64,000 nt of DNA from CAWGXG01 sp963826505 (GCA_963826505.1 CAWGXG010000007.1:248001-312000); one strand, 5' to 3'. Counted from the first letter of the stretch, positions 19,263-29,767 are shown. The notes: generated from the letters alone by a model not told the origin. Translations and numbers: made by a program.

Positions 19263-19328
19263 GTTGTGCATGGATTTGATGGGGTTTCGTTAACAGCTGA
19301 GGGGCACCGAGGAACTTATGAGCGAACC

Positions 19329-20177
19329 ATGACGAGCGAATTAGTCGCATTTCAGGGGGAGCACGGCGCGTATTCTGAGGAGGCCATCTACCGCCATTTT
19401 GGCGACGACGCCGAGACGCTGCCCTGCGAGTCATTCCGCGAGATTTTCCAGGCCATCCAGCGCGGCAGGGCGACGCACGGGATGGTGCCGGTCGAAAATG
19501 CGCTGACCGGCACGATCGCCCAGGTCTACGAGCTGCTGATCGAGCACGATTTCCGCGTGCAGGCGGAGCATCTGCTGCCGATTCAACATCATCTGCTGGC
19601 CCCGGCAGGGCACCAAGCTGGAAGACGTGAAGCAGGTAAGCTCGCACCCGCAGGCGCTGGCGCAGTGCGCGGAGACGCTGCACCGGCGCGGCTGGGAAGC
19701 GATGGCGACTTACGACACGGCGGGCGCGGCGCACGAGCTGGCCGAGAAACCGGAGCCGAACACCGCGGTGATCGCCAGCGCGTTTGCGGGCAAGCTCTAC
19801 GGGCTAGAAGTGCTCGACAGCGGCATTGAGGACAGCCCGGCAACTCGACGCGCTTTTTCGCCATCGGCATGGAAGACGCCCAGCGCCGCGATCCGTGCAA
19901 AACTTCGCTGGTCTTCGCGGTGCGCCACCGTCCGCGCGCGCTGTACGACTGCCTGGGTGCGTTCGCGCTGCGTAACATCAACCTCACCAAGATCGAGTCG
20001 CGGCCCATGCGTAGCCGGGCGTGGCAGTACTGGTTCTATCTCGATTTCGAGGGCCATTGGCGAGATCCCGCCGCGGAAGCGGCGCTGGTCGACCTGCTGC
20101 GGCAGGCATCGATGGTCAAGATGCTGGGGTCGTACCCCGCGGCGTTGGGCGGTCCCAACACAGCCGGCGGCGCGTAA
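19329..20177 (+). CDS. pheA: Prephenate dehydratase with ACT domain, two frame breaks
   Basis: Converts prephenate to phenylpyruvate. The catalytic part has FQGEHGAYSEEAI, PCESFREIF and GMVPVENALTGTI, then, after a break near 19608, SHPQALAQC and TAGAAHELAE. After a second break near 19843, the ACT domain contains TSLVFAVRHRPRALYD, NLTKIESRPMR and YWFYLDFEGH, the usual Phe-binding feedback site. ATG 19329 is in frame 0 and starts MTSELVAFQ. It is the last gene of the aromatic operon. Confidence 0.87.
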
Positions 20178-20200
20178 AGCAAAAGCGGGACATAGAAAAT

Positions 20201-20280
20201 CACAGAGGAAAAAACGAGGGGCACACAGAAAGAGTATTGAAAAATCTGACCTACTTTGTGCCCTCTTGCTTTTCTCTGTG
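20201..20280. repeat. Intergenic inverted repeat, family A
   Basis: An imperfect inverted repeat with left arm starting CACAGAGGAAAAAACGAG (20201) and right arm ending CTTGCTTTTCTCTGTG (20280), about 24 bases each, separated by 31 bases. Related elements lie at 36835-36880 and 51031-51082. It lies between pheA and tRNA-Cys and may form a long hairpin. Confidence 0.6.
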
Positions 20281-20367
20281 ACCTCTGTGGGCGTGCTTGG
20301 CTGTTCCAGCTTGAACCTTGTCAAGCGCCGCCCGGTTGTGTATACTACTTTTCGTTCCACCCACCAC

Positions 20368-20441
20368 GGCGACGTCGCCAAGTGGCAAGGCAAGGGTCTG
20401 CAAAACCCTCACCGTGGGTTCAATTCCCACCGTCGCCTCCA
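20368..20441 (+). tRNA. tRNA-Cys (GCA)
   Basis: Cloverleaf: acceptor GGCGACG with CGTCGCC, three-pair D stem GCC/GGC, anticodon stem AGGGT/ACCCT with loop CTGCAAA (anticodon GCA), T stem GTGGG/CCCAC with loop TTCAATT. The discriminator is T, the usual identity base for tRNA-Cys, and CCA is encoded (20439-20441). Confidence 0.95.
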
Positions 20442-20449
20442 AGACACAC

Positions 20450-20480
20450 AAACGGGAGCCTACCAACAGCTCCCGTTTTG
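20450..20480. terminator. Bidirectional terminator between tRNA-Cys and acs
   Basis: AAACGGGAGC (20450-20459) pairs with GCTCCCGTTT (20469-20478). T-rich flanks on both strands (TTTTG one way, TTTGTGTG the other) suit the convergent tRNA-Cys and acetyl-CoA synthetase genes. Confidence 0.7.
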
Positions 20481-20509
20481 CGTTCCAGGGGAATACTTCG
20501 GCGTCTGCG

Positions 20510-22409
<1,900 letters not shown>

Positions 22410-22463
22410 CGAAAATCTCTCCTTCGGGGCTGCACGCTCAACATTTTACTGGAACTATTAACT

Positions 22464-22472
22464 ATTATAGCA
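22464..22472 (-). promoter_or_regulatory. Extended -10 promoter of acs
   Basis: On the minus strand TTGCTATAAT gives a perfect TATAAT (22469-22464) with the TGn extension. No good -35 is seen. It lies about 55 bases upstream of the acs ATG, in an AT-rich stretch. Confidence 0.55.
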
Positions 22473-22547
22473 ATAACTTATTCTATTTAATTCGTTCATT
22501 ATTTCACCAATCAAATAGGCGGAGGGCTCCGGCACGCGGCGGGAATC

Positions 22548-22573
22548 AAAATGCCCCGGAGCGAGTCCGGGGC
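22548..22573 (-). terminator. Intrinsic terminator of degV
   Basis: On the minus strand GCCCCGGA (22573-22566), loop CTCGC, TCCGGGGC (22560-22553), then ATTTTG. The stem lies 49 bases past the degV stop codon. Confidence 0.75.
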
Positions 22574-22621
22574 GCATGACAGATCGTGCAGCGTGCGAAG
22601 TCACTGCGGCGCGCGCTGGGC

Positions 22622-23482
22622 TCAGTCGCCCGCGTAGCCGCATAGGGCCATCGCTCCCGGCCCAGTATGCACCCCCATGACCGGTGAGGTCATGCCGATG
22701 ATCAGGTCGGCGGGCTGGTATTCGCGCTGGATGCGCGCGGCGAGGGCCGCGGCATCGTCGGGCGTGTTGCCATGCACGATCCCCACATGCAGTGGACCGT
22801 CGCTCCCCACCTGCTTGAAGAATTCGTGGTACAGCTTTTCGAGCGCCTGCTTCCGGCTGCGCGAGCGCGAGCCCGGCTCGATTTTGCCGGTTGCGTGATC
22901 GACGTAAAGCTGCGGCTTGAGGTTGAGCACGGTCCCCACCCATTTGGCAGCGCGCCCGATGCGCCCACCCCGGTACAGGTATTCGAGCGTGTCTACATAC
23001 AGCAGCGTGACCAGTTTGCTGCGCACGCGCTCAGCGGCAGCGATCATCTCCTGTGCGGACCCGCCCGCCGCGCGCACTTTGGCCGCGGCCAGAACCTGCC
23101 AGCCCTGGCTGAGCGAGTTGGCCCGCGAATCCAGCACATGCACCGGAATGGCGGAATCGTTTTGCGCGGCCAACGCGGATTGATAAGTGCTGCTCATGCC
23201 GCCGCTGATGGTGATGATCACGGCTTCCTGCGCGCCCTGCTCCTGCGCGTGCGTGATGGCGGCGGCGAAGTCCTGCGGGTGCGGCTGCGACGTGGTCGGA
23301 TGTAGCGGGTCAGATACGATCCGGCGGTAAAAGTCCTCCGGACTCAGGTCCAGGCGGTCGCGGTACTGCTGGCGGCCCCACAGAATGTAGAGCGGCACCA
23401 TCGCGATCGCGTGGCGGTCGAGCACGTCATCGGGCAAATCACAGCCACTGTCTGTGATCAGGGCGATGGAGTCAGGCGTCAT
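22622..23482 (-). CDS. DegV family fatty-acid-binding protein
   Basis: 286 residues. DegV/FakB proteins bind a fatty acid that a FakA kinase phosphorylates. The N-terminus IALITDSGCDLPDD, the TTSQPHPQDF loop and ITISGGMSSTYQSA (lipid carboxyl-binding Thr/Ser) are typical, as is EYLYRGGRIG in the C-terminal domain and the late HTGPGAMALCGY. ATG 23482 is preferred over the upstream codon at 23521, as it fits the family start. No fakA is seen in the window. Confidence 0.88.
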   Translation of the reverse strand: MTPDSIALITDSGCDLPDDVLDRHAIAMVPLYILWGRQQYRDRLDLSPEDFYRRIVSDPLHPTTSQPHPQDFAAAITHAQEQGAQEAVIITISGGMSSTYQSALAAQNDSAIPVHVLDSRANSLSQGWQVLAAAKVRAAGGSAQEMIAAAERVRSKLVTLLYVDTLEYLYRGGRIGRAAKWVGTVLNLKPQLYVDHATGKIEPGSRSRSRKQALEKLYHEFFKQVGSDGPLHVGIVHGNTPDDAAALAARIQREYQPADLIIGMTSPVMGVHTGPGAMALCGYAGD

Positions 23483-23587
23483 GAGGCCTATTCCTGTCTG
23501 GCTCTGGTCATGGCGAAGCATTCACCCAAGATTATTGCGTTATGGGTGGTTTTCAGCCAAACAGGGCGGATATACCGCGCAACTCCC

Positions 23588-23626
23588 GGTCCCTCTCTGA
23601 TCAAAACTAATGACCAGAGAGGGACC
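23588..23626. terminator. Strong hairpin between degV and the RIO kinase gene
   Basis: A perfect 12-bp stem (GGTCCCTCTCTG at 23588-23599, CAGAGAGGGACC at 23615-23626) lies 14 bases past the kinase stop codon. The loop is 15 bases and AT-rich. There is no T tract, so it may act as a weak terminator or a 3'-end stabiliser. Confidence 0.5.
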
Positions 23627-23640
23627 AGAGATGCACGTGC

Positions 23641-24717
23641 CTACAGATCCAGATCGTCTTCCAGCGCGAGATCGCTCGCCCCGTAGCGGTACCACAGCGT
23701 TTCGGCCAGGGCTTCGGCGTCACGCTGGACACCCTGCGCCGCGAAGTACTCGCACAGCCGGACGAGGTCGCGCGAAAGGATGAAACGCGCTTTCGGGTTG
23801 GATTCGATATCTGTCACCTGCGGGAAGTCGATCAGCGTGATCGCGCCATCCCAATACAGGATGTTATAGGCCGACAGATCGCCGTGAATCAGCCCGTGCT
23901 GAAGCAGCAGCTCGACATTGCGCAGCGCCTCGTCAAACAGCGCGACGGCCTGGTCACGCTCCAGCCGCACGGCGTTGAGCGTCGGCGCGGCGGTGAACTC
24001 GTCCCCGATGTAGCCCATCAGGATCACGTTTTCACCGGAAGCGTAGGGGCGCGGCACGGCTGCACCCGCGTTGTAGAGCTTTTCCAGGGTTTTGAACTCG
24101 TGCATCAGCCATGAGGTATGGCTGACCAGCTTGCCGAAGGCAGTACCCTTCATGACGGCCCGCATTTCGCGGTGATCGGTATCGTTGAGCGCCACACCAT
24201 CGGCCATGATGATGTCACGGCCCACGCGGTACATGTGATCGTTGCGCAGTTGGCGGAACATGCGGGGCCGGTAGACCTTGGCCGCCAGCAGGTCCGCGCC
24301 GGTCGAGGCGTGGGCGGTGCAGCAGTAGACGCTGGCTTCTTTGCCGCCGCGCACCTGCGCGATCACATCCGTGATGAGCTGCTGATCGTAGAGTGCGCTC
24401 AGCGAGTCCATCAGCCAACCGCCCTCATAGCGCGAGGGCGTGTAGGTGGGATTAAAGCCGCCTTCAAGCCCGGCGGCGTCGGCTATCTGGGCGACCGCGT
24501 CAGCTTGCGTCGTGTTGTCCTGCGGTTGGATACGCGGTTTGCGCTTGCGGCGCGCCTTGCGATCGGTGCGAATCGGGTCGAACCGGTCCGCGTAGACTTC
24601 GTAGGGATCGTCGATCGGGTTCTGGTTGTCCATGTCGTCCATGTTGTTCACGTTGTCCATGCTCATTGGGCGGGTAATGTCAGTGTTCGTATGTGCGTCG
24701 TGATGACGGTCGGTCAC
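23641..24717 (-). CDS. RIO-type protein kinase
   Basis: About 358 residues. RIO kinases are atypical Ser/Thr kinases or ATPases; bacterial copies are poorly understood. Residues of the core: GGKEASVYCC (nucleotide loop), AAKVYRP (ATP lysine), HGDLSAYNILY (catalytic loop; D and N kept) and LIDFPQ (metal Asp, replacing DFG as usual in RIO). The N-terminal 100 residues are charged and disordered, with a basic KARRKRKPR patch. GTG 24717 is favoured by AAAAGGA eight bases upstream; longer forms from 24738 or 24789 are possible. Confidence 0.85.
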   Translation of the reverse strand: MTDRHHDAHTNTDITRPMSMDNVNNMDDMDNQNPIDDPYEVYADRFDPIRTDRKARRKRKPRIQPQDNTTQADAVAQIADAAGLEGGFNPTYTPSRYEGGWLMDSLSALYDQQLITDVIAQVRGGKEASVYCCTAHASTGADLLAAKVYRPRMFRQLRNDHMYRVGRDIIMADGVALNDTDHREMRAVMKGTAFGKLVSHTSWLMHEFKTLEKLYNAGAAVPRPYASGENVILMGYIGDEFTAAPTLNAVRLERDQAVALFDEALRNVELLLQHGLIHGDLSAYNILYWDGAITLIDFPQVTDIESNPKARFILSRDLVRLCEYFAAQGVQRDAEALAETLWYRYGASDLALEDDLDL

Positions 24718-24789
24718 AGTCGTGTTCCTTTTTCTCATGCCACACAGCCATGCCACAGGGAATAGCGGCTGCAATTGAGGCAGCGCCAA

Positions 24790-25180
24790 ACTCTTGCAAG
24801 GTCATTCGGTCGAAGAACGGCACGCGGATGCGCGCCCGGTGGCGTGAGAGGAACGCGGCTTGCGCCGCAAGAGCAGGGACTCGCAGACAGACAACCAGAC
24901 GCGTCTGATCCTCTCACCACGACAGTGAGCAAGGGTCGAGCATGCGTCTAATCAGGCTGTTGATGCTGAAGTTCAGGGAGATTCGGCCAGATCAAACCGG
25001 CTTAGCGGGGAATCACTCTGCGTCAGACACAGCGAACAAGCGCAGCCCAACCCATGTGGGCAACCGAAGCGTTGACTTGTGCCATGTAACTACGCCTCCT
25101 TGTCGTTGTGCGGACGATGAGCGCACTATAGCACAGGCAGCGACCGCCTGTCAAGACCCGCGCCCCGACTCGATTCAGGC
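24790..25180. other. Gene-poor stretch upstream of the T-box
   Basis: About 390 bases in which only short frames with no coding features or ribosome sites occur. It separates the minus-strand RIO kinase gene from the plus-strand T-box unit and presumably holds the kinase promoter, which I could not identify. Confidence 0.5.
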
Positions 25181-25210
25181 TTGACAGGCGTCACAGTTTT
25201 CGGCTATGCT
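25181..25210 (+). promoter_or_regulatory. Promoter of the T-box leader
   Basis: TTGACA at 25181-25186 and TATGCT at 25205-25210, 18 bases apart. The leader RNA would start near 25217. Confidence 0.6.
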
Positions 25211-25216
25211 GGTCAT

Positions 25217-25535
25217 TGTCAGCTGTACGTAGTATGATCGTACACACATAAAACAACACGTTGATCGGGACGAGTATTCGCTCTTCCCCGGCCCCAGGGA
25301 AAGCGCGCCGCTGACTGGAAGCGCGCTCGACCGGCGAGCGAAGAAAACCCCCCGTGAGTGCCTCGCAGAACAGGCCGCGCCTCTGAGCGCACCCCAGTAA
25401 GCGACGCCGGACGGCCCCGTTAGCGGCCCCAGAGGATACACACGACGCTTGCGCGCCGCGCGTTGAAACTTGGGTGGAACCGCGTGGTCATTTATGGCCC
25501 TCGCCCCAATATTAGGGCGAGGGTCTTCATTTTTG
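25217..25535 (+). ncRNA. T-box leader (tRNA-sensing riboswitch), probably threonine
   Basis: The antiterminator T-box sequence GGGTGGAACCGCG lies at 25472-25484. It is followed by an intrinsic terminator. Upstream lie a Stem I-like region with GACGAGTA near 25270 and a helix GCGCGC/GCGCGC around 25300-25325, and CCCCGTTAGCGG before the T-box. T-boxes read the charging of one tRNA and control synthetase or biosynthesis genes; thrS downstream suggests tRNA-Thr. An ACC triplet at 25330-25332 is a candidate specifier, but I did not fold Stem I. Confidence 0.85.
25498..25534 (+). terminator. T-box terminator
   Basis: CCCTCGCCC (25498-25506) pairs with GGGCGAGGG (25515-25523), followed by a T-rich tail TCTTCATTTTT. 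It is the off-state hairpin of the T-box switch. Confidence 0.85.
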
Positions 25536-25602
25536 GGGTCAATTCGGTGTAGTATGGTGGTATGACACAACCATCGCTGACTTGGCCTGAGGATGCAATA
25601 CC

Positions 25603-25950
25603 GTGCTAGTCAAACGTGTATGGATTGAACCGGAACCCCTGTTGGGGTTCGACCCGGAAAAAGATTGTGCTGATGTATTGGTGGAAATGGAAGACCAGCG
25701 GTTGTGGCAGGCGCACTTCGTGACGCTCGCGCACCTGCAGCAGGAAATGCAGCTCAGCCTGGATGTGGCTTTGCAGCATAATCGGACGCTGGCCGCGACG
25801 CAGTTTCTGGCGCTCGAAACACCGCATGTCGTCGTCGAACACCTGACGCCGGATATTATCGAAGACGTCGTCGACAACCTGATGGCGCTGGGTGTATTCG
25901 AAAGTGTGTTTGCTCAATTCCGGGTTGAAAATGAGCACCCGGCAGCCTGA
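25603..25950 (+). CDS. Small protein of unknown function in the thrS unit
   Basis: 115 residues, acidic, no signal peptide or membrane segment. It begins at GTG 25603 after GAGGA. The sequence is strand-helix mixed with a hydrophobic C-terminal half ending in an IIEDVVDNLMALGVF helix. I do not recognise it. It is the first gene under the T-box, so it should respond to tRNA charging with thrS, or it is a neighbour read by chance. Confidence 0.6.
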   Translation: MLVKRVWIEPEPLLGFDPEKDCADVLVEMEDQRLWQAHFVTLAHLQQEMQLSLDVALQHNRTLAATQFLALETPHVVVEHLTPDIIEDVVDNLMALGVFESVFAQFRVENEHPAA

Positions 25951-25966
25951 CGCGAAAGGAGCGCCT

Positions 25967-26038
25967 ATGACTGAGCACACCGATCAACGCGACTGCGACG
26001 CCGGTACGCTGGACGGCACTACCGGGCGGCCTGGGTAG
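25967..26038 (+). CDS. 23-codon open frame between the small gene and thrS
   Basis: ATG 25967 follows AAAGGAG at seven bases and the frame ends at TAG 26036. Five of 23 codons are Thr. It may be a short translated frame in the thrS leader; nothing else supports it. Confidence 0.35.
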   Translation: MTEHTDQRDCDAGTLDGTTGRPG

Positions 26039-26047
26039 GGACTCTGT

Positions 26048-26207
26048 GCGCTGGTTCCTGCCCGGAGCGCCGCATAGTCTCCGGCAGCAGGGCACAGCGC
26101 ATAGTACCCCTGCTTGCCCCTGATCAAACACAGTCGAATCGCATGGACAGGTGAGGCGCAGCGTGCGCCCCGCTGGATCATGTGCGGCTCTCCCACTGGC
26201 GAGCCGC
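26048..26207 (+). ncRNA. Structured RNA segment before thrS
   Basis: Three hairpins in 160 bases. The first is a long irregular stem: GCGCTG/CAGCGC (26048-26053, 26095-26100), CCTGC/GCAGG (26057-26061, 26087-26091) and CCGGAG/CTCCGG (26062-26067, 26079-26084). The second is GGCGCA-GCG-TGCGCC (26155-26169). The third is GCGGCTC/GAGCCGC (26184-26190, 26201-26207). No U tract follows, so it is not a terminator. It matches no RNA family I recognise; it could control thrS translation or RNA processing. Confidence 0.45.
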
Positions 26208-26233
26208 CGCCCTGAGGAGAAATCTGCAGACCT

Positions 26234-28033
26234 ATGGAACGCTATCAAGACAGCAAGCTGTACCGCATCCGGCACTCGACGGCTCACATCATGGCCCAGG
26301 CCGTCCTGGAGAAATTTCCAGAAGCCAAGATCGCGATTGGACCGCCCATCGAGGACGGGTTCTATTACGACTTCGACCTGCCGCGCGCCCTGACCGAGGA
26401 AGACCTGGCCGAAATCGAAGGGCGCATGCGCGAAATCATCAAAGAAGGCCACGAGTTCAAGCGTAAGGAAGTCTCCGCCGACGAAGCGCGCCACCTGTTC
26501 GAAGCCCAGCCCTACAAGCAGGAGCTGATCGACGGATTGGAACAGGGCGGCATCGACGAGTACGGCGAAAAGACCGAAGACGCCGTCGTGATCAGCACCT
26601 ACACGCAGGATACCTTCGAGGACCTGTGCCGGGGGCCGCACGTCGCCAACTCGCGCGAGATCAATCCGGACGCGATCAGCATCACGTTCAAGGCTCCGGC
26701 GGGCGCGTACTGGCGCGGTGACGAGAATCGCGAGATGCTCACGCGCATCTATGGCACGGCCTGGGAAACCAGCGAGCAGCTTGAGGACTATCTGGCGCTG
26801 CTGGAAGAAGCCAAAAAGCGCGATCACCGCCTGTTGGGCGAGCAGCTCGACCTGTTCACCTTCAGCCAGTTGGTGGGCAAGGGCCTTCCGCTGTGGAAAC
26901 CCAACGGCGCGATCCTGCGCGACCAGCTCGAACGCTTCCTGCGCGAAGTGCAGATCGAGCGCGGCTACGAGCCAGTCATGACGCCGCATATCGCGCGCGT
27001 CAAGCTGTACGAGACGTCGGGCCACTATCCCTACTACAAGGACAGCCAGTACACGCCGTTCGAGGTCGAGGGCGATCTGTTCATGCTCAAGCCCATGAAC
27101 TGCCCGCATCACATCCATATCTACAAGGATGATCTGCACTCGTACCGCGATCTGCCCATCCGTCTGGCGGAGTTCGGCACAGTCTATCGCTACGAGAAAT
27201 CGGGTGAGCTGCACGGGCTGACGCGCGTGCGCGGCTTCACGCAGGACGACGCACACATCTTCTGCACGCCGGAACAGCTTGAGGACGAATTCCTCAAGGT
27301 CGTGGATCTGGTCGAGTTCATCCTGAACGGCCTCGGCCTGTCCGATTACCGCGCTCGTGTGGGCGTGCGCGACCCGGAGAGCGATAAGTACGTGGGCGAG
27401 GATGCGCTGTGGGACCAGGCCGCCCAGGCCATCATCGCCGCGGCGGACAAGCGCGGCCTGACGTACACGGTCGAAGAGGGCGAGGCGGCCTTCTACGGCC
27501 CCAAGCTCGATTTCATGGTGCGCGACGCGCTCAAGCGCGAGTGGCAGGTCAGCACGGTGCAGGTCGATTACAACCTGCCCGCGCGCTTCGAGCTGGAATA
27601 TGTGGGCGAGGACAACGAACGCCATCGCCCGATCATGATCCACCGCGCCTTATATGGCAGTATGGAACGCTTCGTCGCCGTGCTGATCGAGCACTACGCG
27701 GGCGCGTTCCCGGCGTGGCTTGCGCCGGTGCAGGCGATGCTGATCCCGGTCGCGGATCGCCACATTGAGTATGCCAACACGGTCGCCGCGCGGCTGCACG
27801 ACGCCGGGCTGCGTGTCAAAGTGGATGCGTCGAACTCGCGTATGGGTGCCAAAATCCGCACGGCAACCCAGCAGAAGATCCCGTGGCTGCTGGTCGTCGG
27901 GGATCGGGACGCGGCGGCGGGCGCGGTCAGTGTGCGGCTGCGCACGGGTGAAGACCTGGGCGCGCTGCCGGTCGATGAGTTCGTGGCACAGGCCAGCGGC
28001 CTCGTGGCGAACAAGTCGCTGGAGCTGGCGTAA
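26234..28033 (+). CDS. thrS: Threonyl-tRNA synthetase lacking the TGS domain
   Basis: 599 residues. Begins directly in the editing domain (RHSTAHIMAQAV, the HxxxH editing site, at about residue 13) with LCRGPHV later. The catalytic class II core has motif 2 around FGTVYRYEKSGELHGLTRVRGFTQDDAH, MNCPHH, and motif 3 near PIMIHRALYGSMERF; the anticodon domain fills the last 110 residues. Most bacterial ThrRS are about 640 residues with an N-terminal TGS domain; it is absent here. ATG 26234 is 11 bases after GAGGAG. The T-box lies 700 bases upstream. Confidence 0.93.
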   Translation: MERYQDSKLYRIRHSTAHIMAQAVLEKFPEAKIAIGPPIEDGFYYDFDLPRALTEEDLAEIEGRMREIIKEGHEFKRKEVSADEARHLFEAQPYKQELIDGLEQGGIDEYGEKTEDAVVISTYTQDTFEDLCRGPHVANSREINPDAISITFKAPAGAYWRGDENREMLTRIYGTAWETSEQLEDYLALLEEAKKRDHRLLGEQLDLFTFSQLVGKGLPLWKPNGAILRDQLERFLREVQIERGYEPVMTPHIARVKLYETSGHYPYYKDSQYTPFEVEGDLFMLKPMNCPHHIHIYKDDLHSYRDLPIRLAEFGTVYRYEKSGELHGLTRVRGFTQDDAHIFCTPEQLEDEFLKVVDLVEFILNGLGLSDYRARVGVRDPESDKYVGEDALWDQAAQAIIAAADKRGLTYTVEEGEAAFYGPKLDFMVRDALKREWQVSTVQVDYNLPARFELEYVGEDNERHRPIMIHRALYGSMERFVAVLIEHYAGAFPAWLAPVQAMLIPVADRHIEYANTVAARLHDAGLRVKVDASNSRMGAKIRTATQQKIPWLLVVGDRDAAAGAVSVRLRTGEDLGALPVDEFVAQASGLVANKSLELA

Positions 28034-28060
28034 ACGTTCGCACCGCAACATAACGTATCC

Positions 28061-28097
28061 AACGCCCCCGGTTCAGTCCGATCTGGCTGGGGGCGTT
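28061..28097 (+). terminator. Terminator of thrS
   Basis: AACGCCCCC (28061-28069) with GGGGGCGTT (28089-28097), perfect nine-base stem, short T run after. It lies 28 bases after the thrS stop. Confidence 0.75.
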
Positions 28098-28103
28098 TGT
28101 GTG

Positions 28104-28142
28104 GTTAGCCCCTCCCTACCGCTCGCACGGGGGATGGGGCAC
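28104..28142. repeat. Short family B intergenic repeat
   Basis: TTAGCCCCTCCCTACCGCTC..GGGGGATGGGGC resembles the ends of longer elements at 33490 and 49427 (TTAGCCCCTCCCTTCCG). The remaining 190 bases before the next gene hold nothing I recognise. Confidence 0.4.
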
Positions 28143-28332
28143 ATTCATATCGTAACCGACAAGCGTCGCAGGTACCTGCCGCGAAACGCAAGTTGTTCCC
28201 GCGCGTCGCACGCGGTAGACTTGGGCGGTATGGCGTCCGGTATGGTACGATCTGGTGCGCCCGCAGCCGGCGTGGCCGCTCCTGCCGGACATGCCCGGTT
28301 GTGTCTATGTTGTAGGTCCATAGCTGAGTCTC

Positions 28333-29613
28333 ATGCAAAACTTCCAAAACTCTGTACAGTTTATTCGTGCCGCCCACAATCTTACCATCGAGGTCGGGCC
28401 CGGCTCATGGCGGCTGCTCAATGGCAGCGGCGCGACCGGCGTTTCGGAGTCGGCCATCGCGTTGTGCGCGGGGGATCCCGAAGGGTTGACCTGCTCGCCA
28501 GGCTTTTCGCGGGCGCGCCAGATTCCCGGCGATGGGCGGTTGGTGCCCGCCGATGTAGCGCGCGTTGTGGTCGGCTGGGCACCCGAAAGTGCAAACTGGC
28601 ACCTGGGGCTGCTGCTGTCCGCGCATCTCGACAGCAGCACACGCCTGCGGTGGTGCGGGTTAGCCAGCTGGCCCAGCGGTCCCGCCGAGGACTTCAGCGT
28701 CCCGGCGCGCAAAGCGGGCGAAGCCCTCGCCAACCTCATCGCACGCCCGCTGCACGTAGTTCCACCGCCCGCCGCCCAGCCCGATCCCTTTGTCGATACG
28801 CAGGCGCTCCAGCCCACCTCCCCGGTGAAGACGCTCGATCCAGCCGGGGGGATCCGCGCGCCGGTCCGGGCGGAGCCTGCCCCATATCCGCCAACGCCTG
28901 CGGCTGCGCCAGTGCGCGCGCCCGCCGTTCCGGCCATTCCCGTCCTGCCGCCCGCCGATCCGCCCTACCAGCTCGATGAATGGGTGATGGCATCGACCAA
29001 GAAAGGCTATGCCTGGCGGCGGCGCGAATCCTGGGTGTTGTTCACAGCGCTGCGCGTCGTGGCCTTTCTGGCGATGGGTCTGGTGTTCATCATCTTGGGC
29101 ACAGCCATGCAAACGACCGTATTGGCCAAAGTCAACCCGGCCTGGCTGCCGGGCCTGGGGATTCTCGTGGGGGTGCTGCTGGTCGTGCTGTCGGTGCGCT
29201 ATATGCGCGTGCTGCTGACGGCGGTCACCGTGCGCATCGATACGACCCGGCGCGAGGTCATTTGCCAGGGGCGGACCAGTCGCCGGGTGCGCTGGCGCGT
29301 CTCGTTCGACGCGATCAACTATGTGCTGCTAACTCAATCGCCCGCGCGGGCCCAGGGTCGCGTGGACGCCGATGGAACCGCACCCATCATGCAAGACATC
29401 TGGCTCCATGTAGCCGAAGGCGAACGGTTCTGGCAGGTCGTGGCGCTGGAAGCGGTCGAAGGCAAATCGCACCGGTGGGACGTAGTGCGCAACCGGCAAA
29501 AACAGCCGGGCCGCCGTGCCCTGCGTCTGGCCGATTATGATACCCCGGCACACCATGCCGCCCGCCGTATGGCGGACGTGATCGGAACCGAGCTGTGGCT
29601 GGATATCCGGTAA
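28333..29613 (+). CDS. Membrane protein with Pro/Ala-rich linker, unknown
   Basis: 426 residues. Residues 1-145 are a soluble domain with several Trp and Gly, followed by a Pro/Ala-rich linker (about 145-215). Two membrane helices lie near residues 240-262 (FTALRVVAFLAMGLVFIILG) and 275-295 (LPGLGILVGVLLVVLSVRYM). The C-terminal 130 residues are basic and strand-rich. No known domain is recognised. The next gene encodes another membrane protein with a linker, so both may serve the envelope. Confidence 0.6.
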   Translation: MQNFQNSVQFIRAAHNLTIEVGPGSWRLLNGSGATGVSESAIALCAGDPEGLTCSPGFSRARQIPGDGRLVPADVARVVVGWAPESANWHLGLLLSAHLDSSTRLRWCGLASWPSGPAEDFSVPARKAGEALANLIARPLHVVPPPAAQPDPFVDTQALQPTSPVKTLDPAGGIRAPVRAEPAPYPPTPAAAPVRAPAVPAIPVLPPADPPYQLDEWVMASTKKGYAWRRRESWVLFTALRVVAFLAMGLVFIILGTAMQTTVLAKVNPAWLPGLGILVGVLLVVLSVRYMRVLLTAVTVRIDTTRREVICQGRTSRRVRWRVSFDAINYVLLTQSPARAQGRVDADGTAPIMQDIWLHVAEGERFWQVVALEAVEGKSHRWDVVRNRQKQPGRRALRLADYDTPAHHAARRMADVIGTELWLDIR

Positions 29614-29767
29614 GCGCGCCAACCCGTATGTGTTGAGTCGCTGCTGCACCGGCGCGGTGCAGCGTTTTTTATGTGGAGCGCATGCGCCGCGTTGGCACAG
29701 GCGCGCCCGGCGTGCTACCATTCGGCCAGTGGGTGAGTCTCAGGGCAGAGCAGGGCGAGAACCGACG

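Noticed and set aside
25856..27643. 595-codon open frame opposite thrS
   Set aside because: A shadow of thrS with no family features and no ribosome site.
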